A stretch of 19,197 nt of DNA from Marivivens aquimaris (GTDB lineage: Bacteria; Pseudomonadota; Alphaproteobacteria; Rhodobacterales; Rhodobacteraceae): positions 1 to 19,197 of the forward strand of contig NZ_JADBGB010000007.1 in the NCBI RefSeq assembly GCF_015220045.1, written 5' to 3'. Below, one piece after another: positions 12,307 to 18,790 of this stretch. The position numbers and the translations under genes were made by a program. Every line of letters begins with the position of its first letter. Within the stretch, counting starts at the first letter, position 1. Below the pieces are notes generated by a model, which saw only the letters and a list, made by a program, of their open reading frames with translations, did no database searches and was not told the DNA's origin.

Positions 12307-13491
12307 TCAGTCGAAGTTTATCGCTTCGAAGAACCCTTTCAGACCATTCTGGAACGGATCGAGCGCATGTATTCGCTCTTCGGCCCAGACGATCCACTCG
12401 CTGAGAGGTCTATCTTCAATGGCGGTATCACCCTCAATTTGCAGACGGTGGCGTAGTTCGTCGATGAACGCCATAAGCCGATCGCGCTCCCGCCAGTTGT
12501 TTGCGTGCTCCTGAAACCGACACCAGCGCTTGTGGTCTATCTCCAGCTGTCTTTGGCGCTCACGGCGTTCTGCCTGCTCTTGTTCGTAGCGGCGGTGCCA
12601 TTCTGCGCGCTCCCGCGCCTCCTCTGCCAAAAGCGGCCCTGCCGCGATAATGGCGCTTACAATATCAGGCAGCATAATCGCCATCTTCTTCTTGGGCGTT
12701 TCAATCCAGTCGCGACTGCGGCCATTGACGTAGGTGTCGAACCTCACGCGCAGAAAGCCAGAGGAAACAAGGCCTGTTTGGTGGTGATGAGGAAGGGCCG
12801 TCCACTTCCCTGCCCCTTCCATGATCTTTGTCGCCCTCGACATTTTCTCAGCGATTACGCACTTGAGCTCTTGCCCGCTGACAAGGAATTTCACCTTGCC
12901 TGTAAGCTTGGCTTCGCCGATCTGTCCCCCTTGCTTCTCGATCGCGCGAAACAGGGTGCTTGTCACCCTGAAGCGATATCGGTCACGCGCAGTGAGGTCG
13001 CTGATATGAGGAAGTGACCCTCCCCAAAAGTCGCGCGACCGTTGCCGGTTTTCCGCTCGACGGCTCTCCTGTAGCTGACGGTGCTCTGCGACCCATGCCT
13101 TCACCTTCGGGTGCAGCGCTCGCATATGGTCAAGGCTTTCGTCGTCTTCATCGAAGGGTGGTAGTTCCGCAACGGACTCAGCGTCGCGAGATGGGACGGA
13201 CGCAGGTACTGGCGGTTTACCACTGCCCCGCGCTGGCTTGATTGAAGGGGAGGTCTTTTGGGGCGGTTCAAATGACGGCAAAGGAGGCATTTCAGGAGCA
13301 CGGCCAACGGCCTTTTTCTGCCAGTAGCCCAGGGGTGGCGTAGGGATTTGGCGCTTTCGACAAAGAGCGGCCAAGCCTGGCCCGTTCGTCGCGAGTTGGG
13401 GGCCAAGCTTGCTCATGGGTGTCTGCCAGACCAGTTCGTAAAGTTCCTCGCGAGACATTTCCTCTGCGGGGCGGGTAACGATGCCATCCAT
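12307..13491 (-). CDS. Uncharacterised protein with HTH-like N-terminus
   Basis: A 394-residue protein. I place the start at ATG 13491, with GAGAAAGG just upstream; an in-frame extension to 13590 lacks support. Residues 13-65 match a widespread hypothetical family I remember by its pattern: Arg-Glu-Glu-Leu-Tyr-Glu-Leu-Val-Trp, then Leu-Cys-Arg-Lys-Arg-x-Ile-Pro-Thr-Pro-Pro, then Gly-Tyr-Trp-x-Lys. This resembles a DNA-binding helix-turn-helix. A proline-rich linker (about 65-105) leads to a mixed domain (165-285). A strongly charged helical stretch (288-350, Glu/Arg/Gln-rich) is likely a coiled coil. No enzymatic motif is visible and the function is unknown. It diverges from the yefM-yoeB pair. 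Confidence 0.75.
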   Translation of the reverse strand: MDGIVTRPAEEMSREELYELVWQTPMSKLGPQLATNGPGLAALCRKRQIPTPPLGYWQKKAVGRAPEMPPLPSFEPPQKTSPSIKPARGSGKPPVPASVPSRDAESVAELPPFDEDDESLDHMRALHPKVKAWVAEHRQLQESRRAENRQRSRDFWGGSLPHISDLTARDRYRFRVTSTLFRAIEKQGGQIGEAKLTGKVKFLVSGQELKCVIAEKMSRATKIMEGAGKWTALPHHHQTGLVSSGFLRVRFDTYVNGRSRDWIETPKKKMAIMLPDIVSAIIAAGPLLAEEARERAEWHRRYEQEQAERRERQRQLEIDHKRWCRFQEHANNWRERDRLMAFIDELRHRLQIEGDTAIEDRPLSEWIVWAEERIHALDPFQNGLKGFFEAINFD

Positions 13492-13551
13492 GTGGGCCCT
13501 TTCTCCCTCGTGAATTCTCCATGAAATTGACAGCCGCCTTCGTATCACCCC

Positions 13552-13581
13552 TTTACTTGTACTTAATATTGTACATATAGA
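13552..13581 (+). promoter_or_regulatory. Promoter and operator of yefM-yoeB
   Basis: An inverted repeat TGTAC-eight bases-GTACA (13558-13562 and 13571-13575) contains a full TGTACA hexamer at 13570-13575, the core reported for YefM operators. It sits between a -35-like TTTACT (13552-13557) and a -10-like TATAGA (13576-13581), spacing 18. Repressor binding would therefore occlude the polymerase. Hexamers were chosen by consensus only. Confidence 0.6.
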
Positions 13582-13602
13582 GGGAAGCAAAGGAGAGTCG
13601 AC

Positions 13603-13854
13603 ATGGATGTTATGACCTACTCAGACGCACGAGCTCAACTGAAGGGCGTCATGGATCGAGCGATCCACGACAAGCAAGAAGTTGTTGTGACGCGCAAAAA
13701 AGGTGAGTCCGTCGTGGTTGTATCCTTGGAAACCTGGAACGCCGTCAACGAGACGTTGCACCTCTTGTCCACGCCGAAAAACGCATCCCGCTTGCGCGCG
13801 TCAATCGCGCAACTCGATGCTGGAACTGGCGAAGAGCGTGAGCTTACCGAGTGA
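13603..13854 (+). CDS. yefM: YefM-family antitoxin
   Basis: An 83-residue Phd/YefM antitoxin starting at ATG 13603 with AGGAG at 13591-13595. The N-terminal DNA-binding and dimerisation part shows the family pattern: Tyr-Ser-Asp-Ala-Arg-Ala-x-Leu-Lys, then Val-Val-Val-Thr-Arg-Lys-Lys-Gly-Glu-Ser-Val-Val, then Trp-Asn-Ala. The acidic C-terminus (Gly-Glu-Glu-Arg-Glu-Leu-Thr-Glu) is the flexible segment expected to wrap and block the toxin. The gene overlaps yoeB by four bases. Together they would stabilise the plasmid by post-segregational killing, with the complex repressing its own promoter. Confidence 0.93.
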   Translation: MDVMTYSDARAQLKGVMDRAIHDKQEVVVTRKKGESVVVVSLETWNAVNETLHLLSTPKNASRLRASIAQLDAGTGEERELTE

Positions 13855-14117
13855 AGCTGGTTTTTTCCGATCAGGCTTGGGAAGATTATCAGTACTGGGT
13901 CAGCACCAACGACAAGGTACGTGACCGGATCAACGAGCTGATCAAGCAATGCAAGCGGACCCCCTTCAAAGGAACCGGCAAGCCGGAACCTTTGAAGGGC
14001 GATCTGACCGGCTGGTGGTCACGGCGGATTTCTCAGGAAGATCGAATGGTCTACCGGGTCAGTGGAGCTGGTGATGGCCAAAGCCTAGAGATTGCGCAAC
14101 TGCGGTTCCATTACTGA
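13851..14117 (+). CDS. yoeB: YoeB-family mRNA endonuclease toxin
   Basis: An 88-residue Txe/YoeB toxin starting at GTG 13851 within a GTGA overlap with yefM. YoeB cuts mRNA in the ribosomal A site. The family signature is complete: Trp-Glu-Asp-Tyr-x-Tyr-Trp at 10-16, Ile-Asn-Glu-Leu-Ile-Lys, Thr-Pro-Phe-x-Gly-x-Gly-Lys-Pro-Glu-Pro-Leu-Lys-Gly (catalytic Glu in Pro-Glu-Pro), Trp-Ser-Arg-Arg-Ile, Asp-Arg-Met-Val-Tyr (catalytic Arg), and the C-terminal Phe-His-Tyr with catalytic His and Tyr. Length is usual, so it should be active. It ends 12 bases from the convergent partition gene. Confidence 0.95.
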   Translation: MKLVFSDQAWEDYQYWVSTNDKVRDRINELIKQCKRTPFKGTGKPEPLKGDLTGWWSRRISQEDRMVYRVSGAGDGQSLEIAQLRFHY

Positions 14118-14129
14118 ATGGTCCGAAGG

Positions 14130-14411
14130 TTAGCGCGCAAGCTTTTGATACCCTTCCCACATCATCTCTATTAGCTGTCCCTGCGTGATGCCAAGGCGCT
14201 CTGCCTCAGCGGCAATCGCTTCCCCGACTTCAGGGAAGACTTTTGGATGCAGCTGATAGGTGCGAGGGCTTGGTTTACGCCCCGGTTTCTTGCGTGGGGT
14301 TCGATCAAGGAACCCCCTCGCCTCTCCAACCTCATCAACGCGGCGGACCTCAGCTGCCGTAGTGTCTTTCGGTCGGGCCTTCAGCCCTGCAAGCCTATTT
14401 GAGCCGCTCAT
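14130..14411 (-). CDS. Small ParB-like partner of ParA (ribbon-helix-helix)
   Basis: A 93-residue protein whose start lies 17 bases inside the end of parA. A disordered basic N-terminal half (Lys-Ala-Arg-Pro-Lys; Arg-Lys-Lys-Pro-Gly-Arg-Lys) is followed by a ribbon-helix-helix-like domain from residue 50. There, Arg-Thr-Tyr-Gln-Leu-His forms the DNA-contacting strand, with two helices around Gly-Ile-Thr-Gln. This matches centromere-binding partners of small ParA proteins, such as ParG. It likely binds the five repeats at 15088-15177 and stimulates ParA through its flexible N-terminus, which holds candidate arginine fingers. It has no sequence likeness to large ParB proteins that I can see. 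Confidence 0.75.
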   Translation of the reverse strand: MSGSNRLAGLKARPKDTTAAEVRRVDEVGEARGFLDRTPRKKPGRKPSPRTYQLHPKVFPEVGEAIAAEAERLGITQGQLIEMMWEGYQKLAR

Positions 14412-15063
14412 AGACAGCCTCCGTGAAGTCTTTGGCGTTCTGCAAAGCCTTATCGACCTTGCCGCCAGTTACCATGTCAGGGTCTTTCATCATCGCGGTC
14501 AGATCACCGCCATAAGCGAAGATTTCTGAAAACGCTGCGCGCGCGACGAGGGATGGCTCGATGACGTCGATCCCTGCCCCGCGGAGCTGTAGTTCCAGCT
14601 CCTTTTGAACGCGGCTTTTCACAGCTGCGCTCGTTTTGGTCAGAACAACGGCGTGACGGATTGTGCGGCCAAGCGCCTCTTCCTCTTCTCGGATCAAAGC
14701 CAAGGCTTCAGACCCGATCTCCGCGTCGAGCGCCGTTGGCTGCATCGGGACGATAACCAGATCTGCTTGAGAGATAGCGCGACTGACAAGCTGCGATGCT
14801 ACGCCTTCAAGATCAACAATCACGATCTGCCCATCGCCATCTGATGCCCTGATCGTCGGCACTATCTCAGAGCGCCCTATATCCTGATGAAGCGTCACAC
14901 CTTTGGGGAGTCCGTGAGATGCCCATCGGGTCAGTGACTTGTTGGGGTCGCAGTCCAAGACTGTCACTTGAGCTCCCATCCGAGCGAACTCTGTGGCCAG
15001 GATTACAGCACATGTGGATTTTCCAACGCCCCCTTTGGGGCTTGCCATGACGATGACGGGCAT
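14395..15063 (-). CDS. parA: ParA-family partition ATPase
   Basis: A 222-residue small ParA/MinD-type ATPase. The deviant Walker A box Lys-Gly-Gly-Val-Gly-Lys-Ser-Thr is at residues 10-17. Walker A-prime reads Val-Leu-Asp-Cys-Asp-Pro-Asn-Lys-Ser, and Walker B Ile-Val-Ile-Val-Asp-Leu-Glu. It has no N-terminal helix-turn-helix, so it is the short (type Ib) form that does not itself repress the promoter. ParA moves plasmid copies over the nucleoid with a centromere-binding partner, here the overlapping downstream gene. The start codon at 15063 lies 24 bases from the first of five repeats, which would then be both centromere and operator. Confidence 0.93.
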   Translation of the reverse strand: MPVIVMASPKGGVGKSTCAVILATEFARMGAQVTVLDCDPNKSLTRWASHGLPKGVTLHQDIGRSEIVPTIRASDGDGQIVIVDLEGVASQLVSRAISQADLVIVPMQPTALDAEIGSEALALIREEEEALGRTIRHAVVLTKTSAAVKSRVQKELELQLRGAGIDVIEPSLVARAAFSEIFAYGGDLTAMMKDPDMVTGGKVDKALQNAKDFTEAVYERLK

Positions 15064-15087
15064 TGCTCGGCCTCATACTATTTCCAT

Positions 15088-15177
15088 TACCGGAAACATA
15101 TCACTTACCGGGAAAATTTCCAATACCGGAATAAAATTTGATACCGGATTTAAATCCGTAACCGGTTTTAAATCCTG
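15088..15177. repeat. parS: Centromere-like array: five 18-bp repeats in exact register
   Basis: Five units begin at 15088, 15106, 15124, 15142 and 15160, each 18 bp with no gaps. Each opens with (T/A)ACCGG followed by an A/T-rich remainder; units 4 and 5 share TTTAAATCC. The array fills the gap between the repA stop and the region ahead of parA, ending one base before repA's last codon. This is the expected place for the binding site of the small ParB-like protein. Replication iterons are a separate set upstream of repA, so a partition role is favoured. Confidence 0.85.
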
Positions 15178-16212
15178 TCAAGGTCTACCGCGTTTCTCGA
15201 ACCACTTACGGCAGAAGCCTACGAATGCGGCATCCACATCCCTCGGAGCCTCCACGATCCAGTCGCGCCACTCACTTTCCAGGTGACGTACATCCCAACC
15301 AGGCGCGGCCTGTCGCGCCCTATCGTAGGTTTCAGATTTTAGTGGAGGGATATGCCCTTCGATAAGAGAGGGCGGGGTCATCGTACCGCGATTGGTGAAA
15401 ACCACCATGTCCGCCACTTCATCGAAAAATACTTGATAATCGGGCAGGTGATCATGAACAGCCAGCTGCTTGATCATCTGACGAAATCGCTTTTCAGGGC
15501 TTTGCGACCCAGACTTCATAAGCAGGTGCTTTAGGGTAATCTTCCAGCTCTTTTGCTGACCACAGTGCTTGCGTGCCAGCTCATAAACGCGGCGTTCAAT
15601 CGGCTTGCGCAAGCGAAAGTAGTCGCGGTGAAGGGTCAACACCTCTTCGTTTTTGATTGCATTGAAGACCCAGTCCGACAGCTTGACCTCACACCAGAGC
15701 AAACGACCGTCGAGGCCTTGCTTTCGACGGATGGAGGAGGCGTCGATCAACCCGAACCCATCAATCTGTTCTTCGTCACCAGAAACGATGTTCGTTCTGA
15801 TCCGCGTGCCTTCCAACCGGTCAAGCGCATCCATAAGCGAGATGTATTCTCGACCACTGGTGCCACGGTTCGTGAAAATCAGGAGTTCGTGCGAATTGAT
15901 ACGAACGCGGGGCGAGACCGGTTCCCCATGTTTAAGTTTCGCCATAATCTGACTGATGCAGTAAATCAGGATGTCCTTGTCATAGATGGTTGCCAACCCT
16001 TTGACACTCGGCGTGATTTCTAACCAGTGATCGCCGTTCCTATAACGCTTCACAGAAGTCTCCGGTTTCTTGGAGAGTGAATAGAACGGATGCTCCATAT
16101 GTTGCATAACGTCCTTGAGAACAGCGTCTGCAACGTCACAGATGAACAGATCGTGCTGAGGGTGACGATCAGGCAAGAGGGGTGTCAGTGGGTTCGTGTT
16201 TTCAGTTACCAT
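15178..16212 (-). CDS. repA: RepA replication initiator (RPA family)
   Basis: A 344-residue initiator of the alphaproteobacterial RPA family. Conserved blocks visible in order are Asp-Leu-Phe-Ile-Cys-Asp near residue 21, Met-Glu-His-Pro-Phe-Tyr-Ser-Leu, Gly-Leu-Ala-Thr-Ile-Tyr-Asp-Lys-Asp-Ile-Leu-Ile-Tyr, Phe-Thr-Asn-Arg-Gly-Thr, Phe-Gly-Leu-Ile-Asp, and Tyr-Phe-Arg-Leu-Arg-Lys-Pro-x-Glu-Arg-Arg-Val-Tyr-Glu-Leu-Ala-Arg-Lys-His-Cys-Gly. It should bind the iterons and open the AT-rich tract upstream. The ATG at 16212 is the first available start but has no clear ribosome binding site. Iteron 1 covers codons 2-7, so initiation of translation or transcription here may be tied to RepA binding. Confidence 0.95.
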   Translation of the reverse strand: MVTENTNPLTPLLPDRHPQHDLFICDVADAVLKDVMQHMEHPFYSLSKKPETSVKRYRNGDHWLEITPSVKGLATIYDKDILIYCISQIMAKLKHGEPVSPRVRINSHELLIFTNRGTSGREYISLMDALDRLEGTRIRTNIVSGDEEQIDGFGLIDASSIRRKQGLDGRLLWCEVKLSDWVFNAIKNEEVLTLHRDYFRLRKPIERRVYELARKHCGQQKSWKITLKHLLMKSGSQSPEKRFRQMIKQLAVHDHLPDYQVFFDEVADMVVFTNRGTMTPPSLIEGHIPPLKSETYDRARQAAPGWDVRHLESEWRDWIVEAPRDVDAAFVGFCRKWFEKRGRP

Positions 16213-16310
16213 AGCAGTACATTCGTGTTTTCAGTTACTCATGTCAAGATTCGTGTTTTCAGTTACCAAAGTTCGTGTTTTCAGTTACCGAGATTCGTGT
16301 TTTTAGTTAC
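16193..16310. repeat. oriV: oriV iterons (five copies)
   Basis: Five direct copies of the 17-mer TTCGTGTTTTCAGTTAC start at 16193, 16222, 16250, 16272 and 16294. The first four are identical; the fifth has one change (T for C). Start-to-start spacing is 29, 28, 22 and 22 bases; 22 is close to two helical turns. They lie directly upstream of repA, with copy 1 extending into its first codons. These are the expected RepA binding sites for replication and copy-number control. Confidence 0.93.
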
Positions 16311-16365
16311 CGATCGACTGCGTAACATGTTGATTCAAAATAGTAAAACAGGCCTCAAAAACAGC

Positions 16366-16395
16366 TTAACACTATATTTAACACATATTTAACAC
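16366..16395. repeat. AT-rich unwinding element with tandem 11-mers
   Basis: Two perfect tandem copies of ATATTTAACAC (16374-16384 and 16385-16395) follow a partial copy sharing TTAACAC (16366-16372). The surroundings are strongly AT-rich. This is the usual form of a DNA unwinding element, placed between the iterons and a DnaA box. Confidence 0.75.
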
Positions 16396-16403
16396 TGCAA
16401 GCC

Positions 16404-16412
16404 TGTGGATAA
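16404..16412. promoter_or_regulatory. DnaA box
   Basis: TGTGGATAA here is the exact complement of the consensus DnaA box TTATCCACA. It lies nine bases from the AT-rich tandem repeats and 94 bases from the nearest iteron, completing the layout of an iteron-type origin. Confidence 0.8.
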
Positions 16413-16426
16413 CTTTTAAAGTCACC

Positions 16427-18271
16427 TCAGTTCAGTGGATTCTGATCAAACCGTCCGCGGTAGGTCTTGCTCTTGAAGTACAGGTTCTGCTTTGCCTTGA
16501 GCGGGTTGCGGTTGCCTACCAGCAGCAGCAGATCATCCGCCTTCATGCCAGTGATCTGCTCAGCGGTCATGAGCTTCTGTCGCTGCTCTGAATAGGAAAA
16601 ATCCCGACCCTCGTTCGGGGCCTTACCCTCTCGAATTTGCTGAGAATAGACAGTGCTTTCCCCGAGGTGGCGCGCTGCCCATTCGGCGGTTTCGATATCG
16701 TTGAGGTTGAAGACGCGCTTGGTGATACAGGAGCCAAAGATCGAACGGGCATCGTTTGGCCCATAGGCCTTTTCGACCTGACCCGTGTCCTGGGTAACGA
16801 ACAGCGCTTCGACACCCGCTCCGGCGGCGACGTTAGCAATGTTCATGATCTGCTCCATGCGGCCCATCCGCACGAATTCATCAAGAACCAGCAGGATCGG
16901 GGCCTTGACCTTGCGCCGCCCGTCCTGACGCACGACCGTGCCCAGGACAAGGTTGATGAACAGGCGCATGAAGATCGCTTGCTTGTCCACCTGGTCGAGA
17001 GGCACCGCGATGAAGAGATCGACCCGATCATCGAGAAGATCATCCATGCGGAAGCTGGACCCAGCCAGGAAACGGCGCATGTTGTCGGACTGCATCCACT
17101 CAAAAGCTTTTGAGACCGCTGTCTGAATCGACCCGCGTTCTCTGTCTCCCGCGCGCAGAATGGTGGCAGCGGTCTGAGCCGGGCGGTGGCCGACAAGGTC
17201 GGCGTTTTCGGCCCAGGCCTCAAGCGTGCCGTCGAGGTTTGCTGACAGAAGCAGATCGGCGACGGCGATCAGATTGCGCCGGTTGGGTTCTTCCTGGGTC
17301 ACGATCACTTCGATCGCCGCCGCGACCAGCTGGCGGGCCATTTCCGAAAAATGTGCCCCGTCGCCTTGTTCCGGTTTGACCAAGCCGTCCGCAACCAGGG
17401 CCACGTCGCGCGCCAGCTCGTGGGGCCGGATGTAGTCGAGCGGGTTGAACTGATCCTTTCCATCCTCGACGAGGCCGAAAGGGTTGAGGACGGCCACCTT
17501 ACGCCCGAGCTCTTCGCGGTGGCGGCGCGTGACGGCGAAATTCTCGCCCTTGATGTCCAGGACGACGACCGGCCCCTGGTGATCAAGGATCGCCGGGATC
17601 ACGGCGCTGACGCCCTTGCCGCCGCGTGTTCCGGAGACGACGAGGTGATGCCCGCCACGCCAGCCCTTCGCATCGTTCTTGATGTAGCGCAGGAGCTTGC
17701 CCTTGTGCAGGGCGAGGGGCAGGCCGGTCTTGTTGCGCTTCAGCTGGGCCACGTCACGCGGGTCCATCCATCCCGCTTGCCATGGGCCGGTGCGGGATTT
17801 GCGGTTGCGGCCAATGCGCGGATTGAAGATCGCCATCAGCGGGGTGCTGACAGCGACAGCCACTCCAAAGGCCCCAAGCGCGAAGGAGATCGCCATGGCC
17901 TGTTTCTGGGGATCAGAATACCGCGCCAGCCCCTTGAGCCCTTCCCAAATGGCACGGGGGAGGGGCCAGCCAGCGCCCGTCCATGCCTGGACTGTCGCCA
18001 GTATGTCGCTGAGCGGGCCTCTGAGGGGCGTCAGGGCAGTGAGGACGGCCACGCACAGGCAGACCCATGCGAGGAGCTTTAGGGGCGTCCTGTGGCGCTC
18101 AGCGGTGGTCCCGAGGGTATCGAGGATGGTGGCCACGGCGATGATCGGGAAGGCATAGGTGGTCACCGGGTAGATCGCGACCGCTTGCGGAGCGAGGATC
18201 AGGGCGGCAGCGGCTACGATCACAGTGCCGATCATGATCACCCAGTGTCGGGCTTCCAAAACAAAACTCAT
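16427..18271 (-). CDS. traG: TraG/VirD4-type coupling protein
   Basis: A 614-residue type IV coupling protein that brings the relaxase-DNA complex to a mating channel. The N-terminal 150 residues hold about four hydrophobic segments (roughly 9-31, 34-50, 66-82 and 124-150) anchoring it in the inner membrane. The cytoplasmic ATPase has Walker A Gly-Thr-Arg-Gly-Gly-Lys-Gly at 214-220, Val-Val-Leu-Asp-Ile-Lys-Gly-Glu at 236-243 and Walker B Leu-Leu-Val-Leu-Asp-Glu-Phe at 460-466. A Thr-Gln-Asp block follows at 493-495. It looks complete. Its start overlaps the stop of the upstream TraD-like gene by four bases. No mating-pore genes occur on this plasmid, so it must work with a channel supplied in trans. 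Confidence 0.94.
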   Translation of the reverse strand: MSFVLEARHWVIMIGTVIVAAAALILAPQAVAIYPVTTYAFPIIAVATILDTLGTTAERHRTPLKLLAWVCLCVAVLTALTPLRGPLSDILATVQAWTGAGWPLPRAIWEGLKGLARYSDPQKQAMAISFALGAFGVAVAVSTPLMAIFNPRIGRNRKSRTGPWQAGWMDPRDVAQLKRNKTGLPLALHKGKLLRYIKNDAKGWRGGHHLVVSGTRGGKGVSAVIPAILDHQGPVVVLDIKGENFAVTRRHREELGRKVAVLNPFGLVEDGKDQFNPLDYIRPHELARDVALVADGLVKPEQGDGAHFSEMARQLVAAAIEVIVTQEEPNRRNLIAVADLLLSANLDGTLEAWAENADLVGHRPAQTAATILRAGDRERGSIQTAVSKAFEWMQSDNMRRFLAGSSFRMDDLLDDRVDLFIAVPLDQVDKQAIFMRLFINLVLGTVVRQDGRRKVKAPILLVLDEFVRMGRMEQIMNIANVAAGAGVEALFVTQDTGQVEKAYGPNDARSIFGSCITKRVFNLNDIETAEWAARHLGESTVYSQQIREGKAPNEGRDFSYSEQRQKLMTAEQITGMKADDLLLLVGNRNPLKAKQNLYFKSKTYRGRFDQNPLN

Positions 18272-18555
18272 GACCGGTCCTCGTCGCTATCGGGAAACAG
18301 AATCTGCCACAGTCCACGGTCGCGATCCCGCTGGGTGAGGCGGTCTGGTAGGTCGCGCCGCACGATGCTCTGAAGAGCGGGTTCGGCGCTCAAACGGTCG
18401 AAGACCAAAGTGCCCAGGAGCCATTTGAGGCGGTCTTCGTCTTTCTTTTCGGATAGACGCCGCCGGGCATCGAGCGCTGCGATTTGGGCGTCGAGCTGGG
18501 CTTTCTTCTCGGCCAGTTCTTTGATCCGGGCGTCGGTTGGGCGGCTTTGGGACAT
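18268..18555 (-). CDS. traD: TraD-like mobilisation accessory protein
   Basis: A 95-residue, highly charged, probably helical protein. An N-terminal coiled coil (Leu-Ala-Glu-Lys-Lys-Ala-Gln-Leu-Asp-Ala-Gln-Ile) is followed by Arg-Leu-Lys-Trp-Leu-Leu-Gly-Thr-Leu-Val. This is the pattern I remember for the small TraD protein of Agrobacterium-type transfer regions, and it overlaps traG by four bases exactly as expected for a traD-traG pair. It is likely a relaxosome accessory at oriT. This TraD is unrelated to the F-plasmid coupling protein of the same name. The start is ATG 18555, with an AAGG motif upstream. Identity rests partly on context, as the protein is small. Confidence 0.72.
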   Translation of the reverse strand: MSQSRPTDARIKELAEKKAQLDAQIAALDARRRLSEKKDEDRLKWLLGTLVFDRLSAEPALQSIVRRDLPDRLTQRDRDRGLWQILFPDSDEDRS

Positions 18556-18610
18556 GGGGCAACCTTAGCAATAATGAAGGCGAATGTAGTGGTGGATTGA
18601 TAGGTTGAAA

Positions 18611-18660
18611 AGAAAGAAATGCGCGCTTATACATTGTCTTCGACAACGTGCGCGTCCTCA
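18611..18660. other. oriT: Candidate oriT core
   Basis: The site lies between divergent traD-traG and mobA, where Agrobacterium-type plasmids have oriT. A TTGTC-TTC-GACAA hairpin (18634-18646) is followed directly by CGTGCGCGTCCT, comparable to RSF1010, where an inverted repeat precedes the nick region containing TAAGTGCGCCCT as I remember it. A second look-alike, AAATGCGC (18617-18624), lies just before the hairpin. The nick position cannot be fixed from sequence alone. Confidence 0.5.
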
Positions 18661-18661
18661 T

Positions 18662-18761
18662 GGGGGTAAACCCCCGCGCCGGACGGCTTCCCCCCAAGGC
18701 GGCAGCGCCGCCTGAACGAGGGTTTCACCCTCGCGCTCCCGACCAGCGACACAGGCGCTGG
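18662..18761. repeat. Four tandem hairpins between oriT candidate and mobA
   Basis: Four perfect inverted repeats lie in a row. They are GGGGG-TAAA-CCCCC (18662-18675), GGCGGC-AGC-GCCGCC (18698-18712), CGAGGGT-TTC-ACCCTCG (18717-18733) and CCAGCG-seven bases-CGCTGG (18743-18761). None is followed by a T-run. They precede the mobA ribosome binding site at 18774. Such clusters occur in transfer origins and in folded single-strand regions; they might also control mobA translation. Confidence 0.75.
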
Positions 18762-18790
18762 ACCCTGTTTTGAAGAGAGGCGTCCCAAGC

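Noticed and set aside
13492..13590. 33-codon N-terminal extension of the 12307-13491 gene
   Set aside because: It crosses into the yefM promoter region. ATG 13491 has the ribosome binding site and lies just before the conserved N-terminal block.
16193..16310. CRISPR array
   Set aside because: The units are 17-bp iterons with spacers of only 5-12 bases beside repA, and no cas genes exist. The layout is that of a replication origin.
17351..18082. Plus-strand frames opposite traG (also 16637-17113 and 17697-18158)
   Set aside because: Shadow frames caused by high GC. The minus-strand TraG has all Walker motifs.
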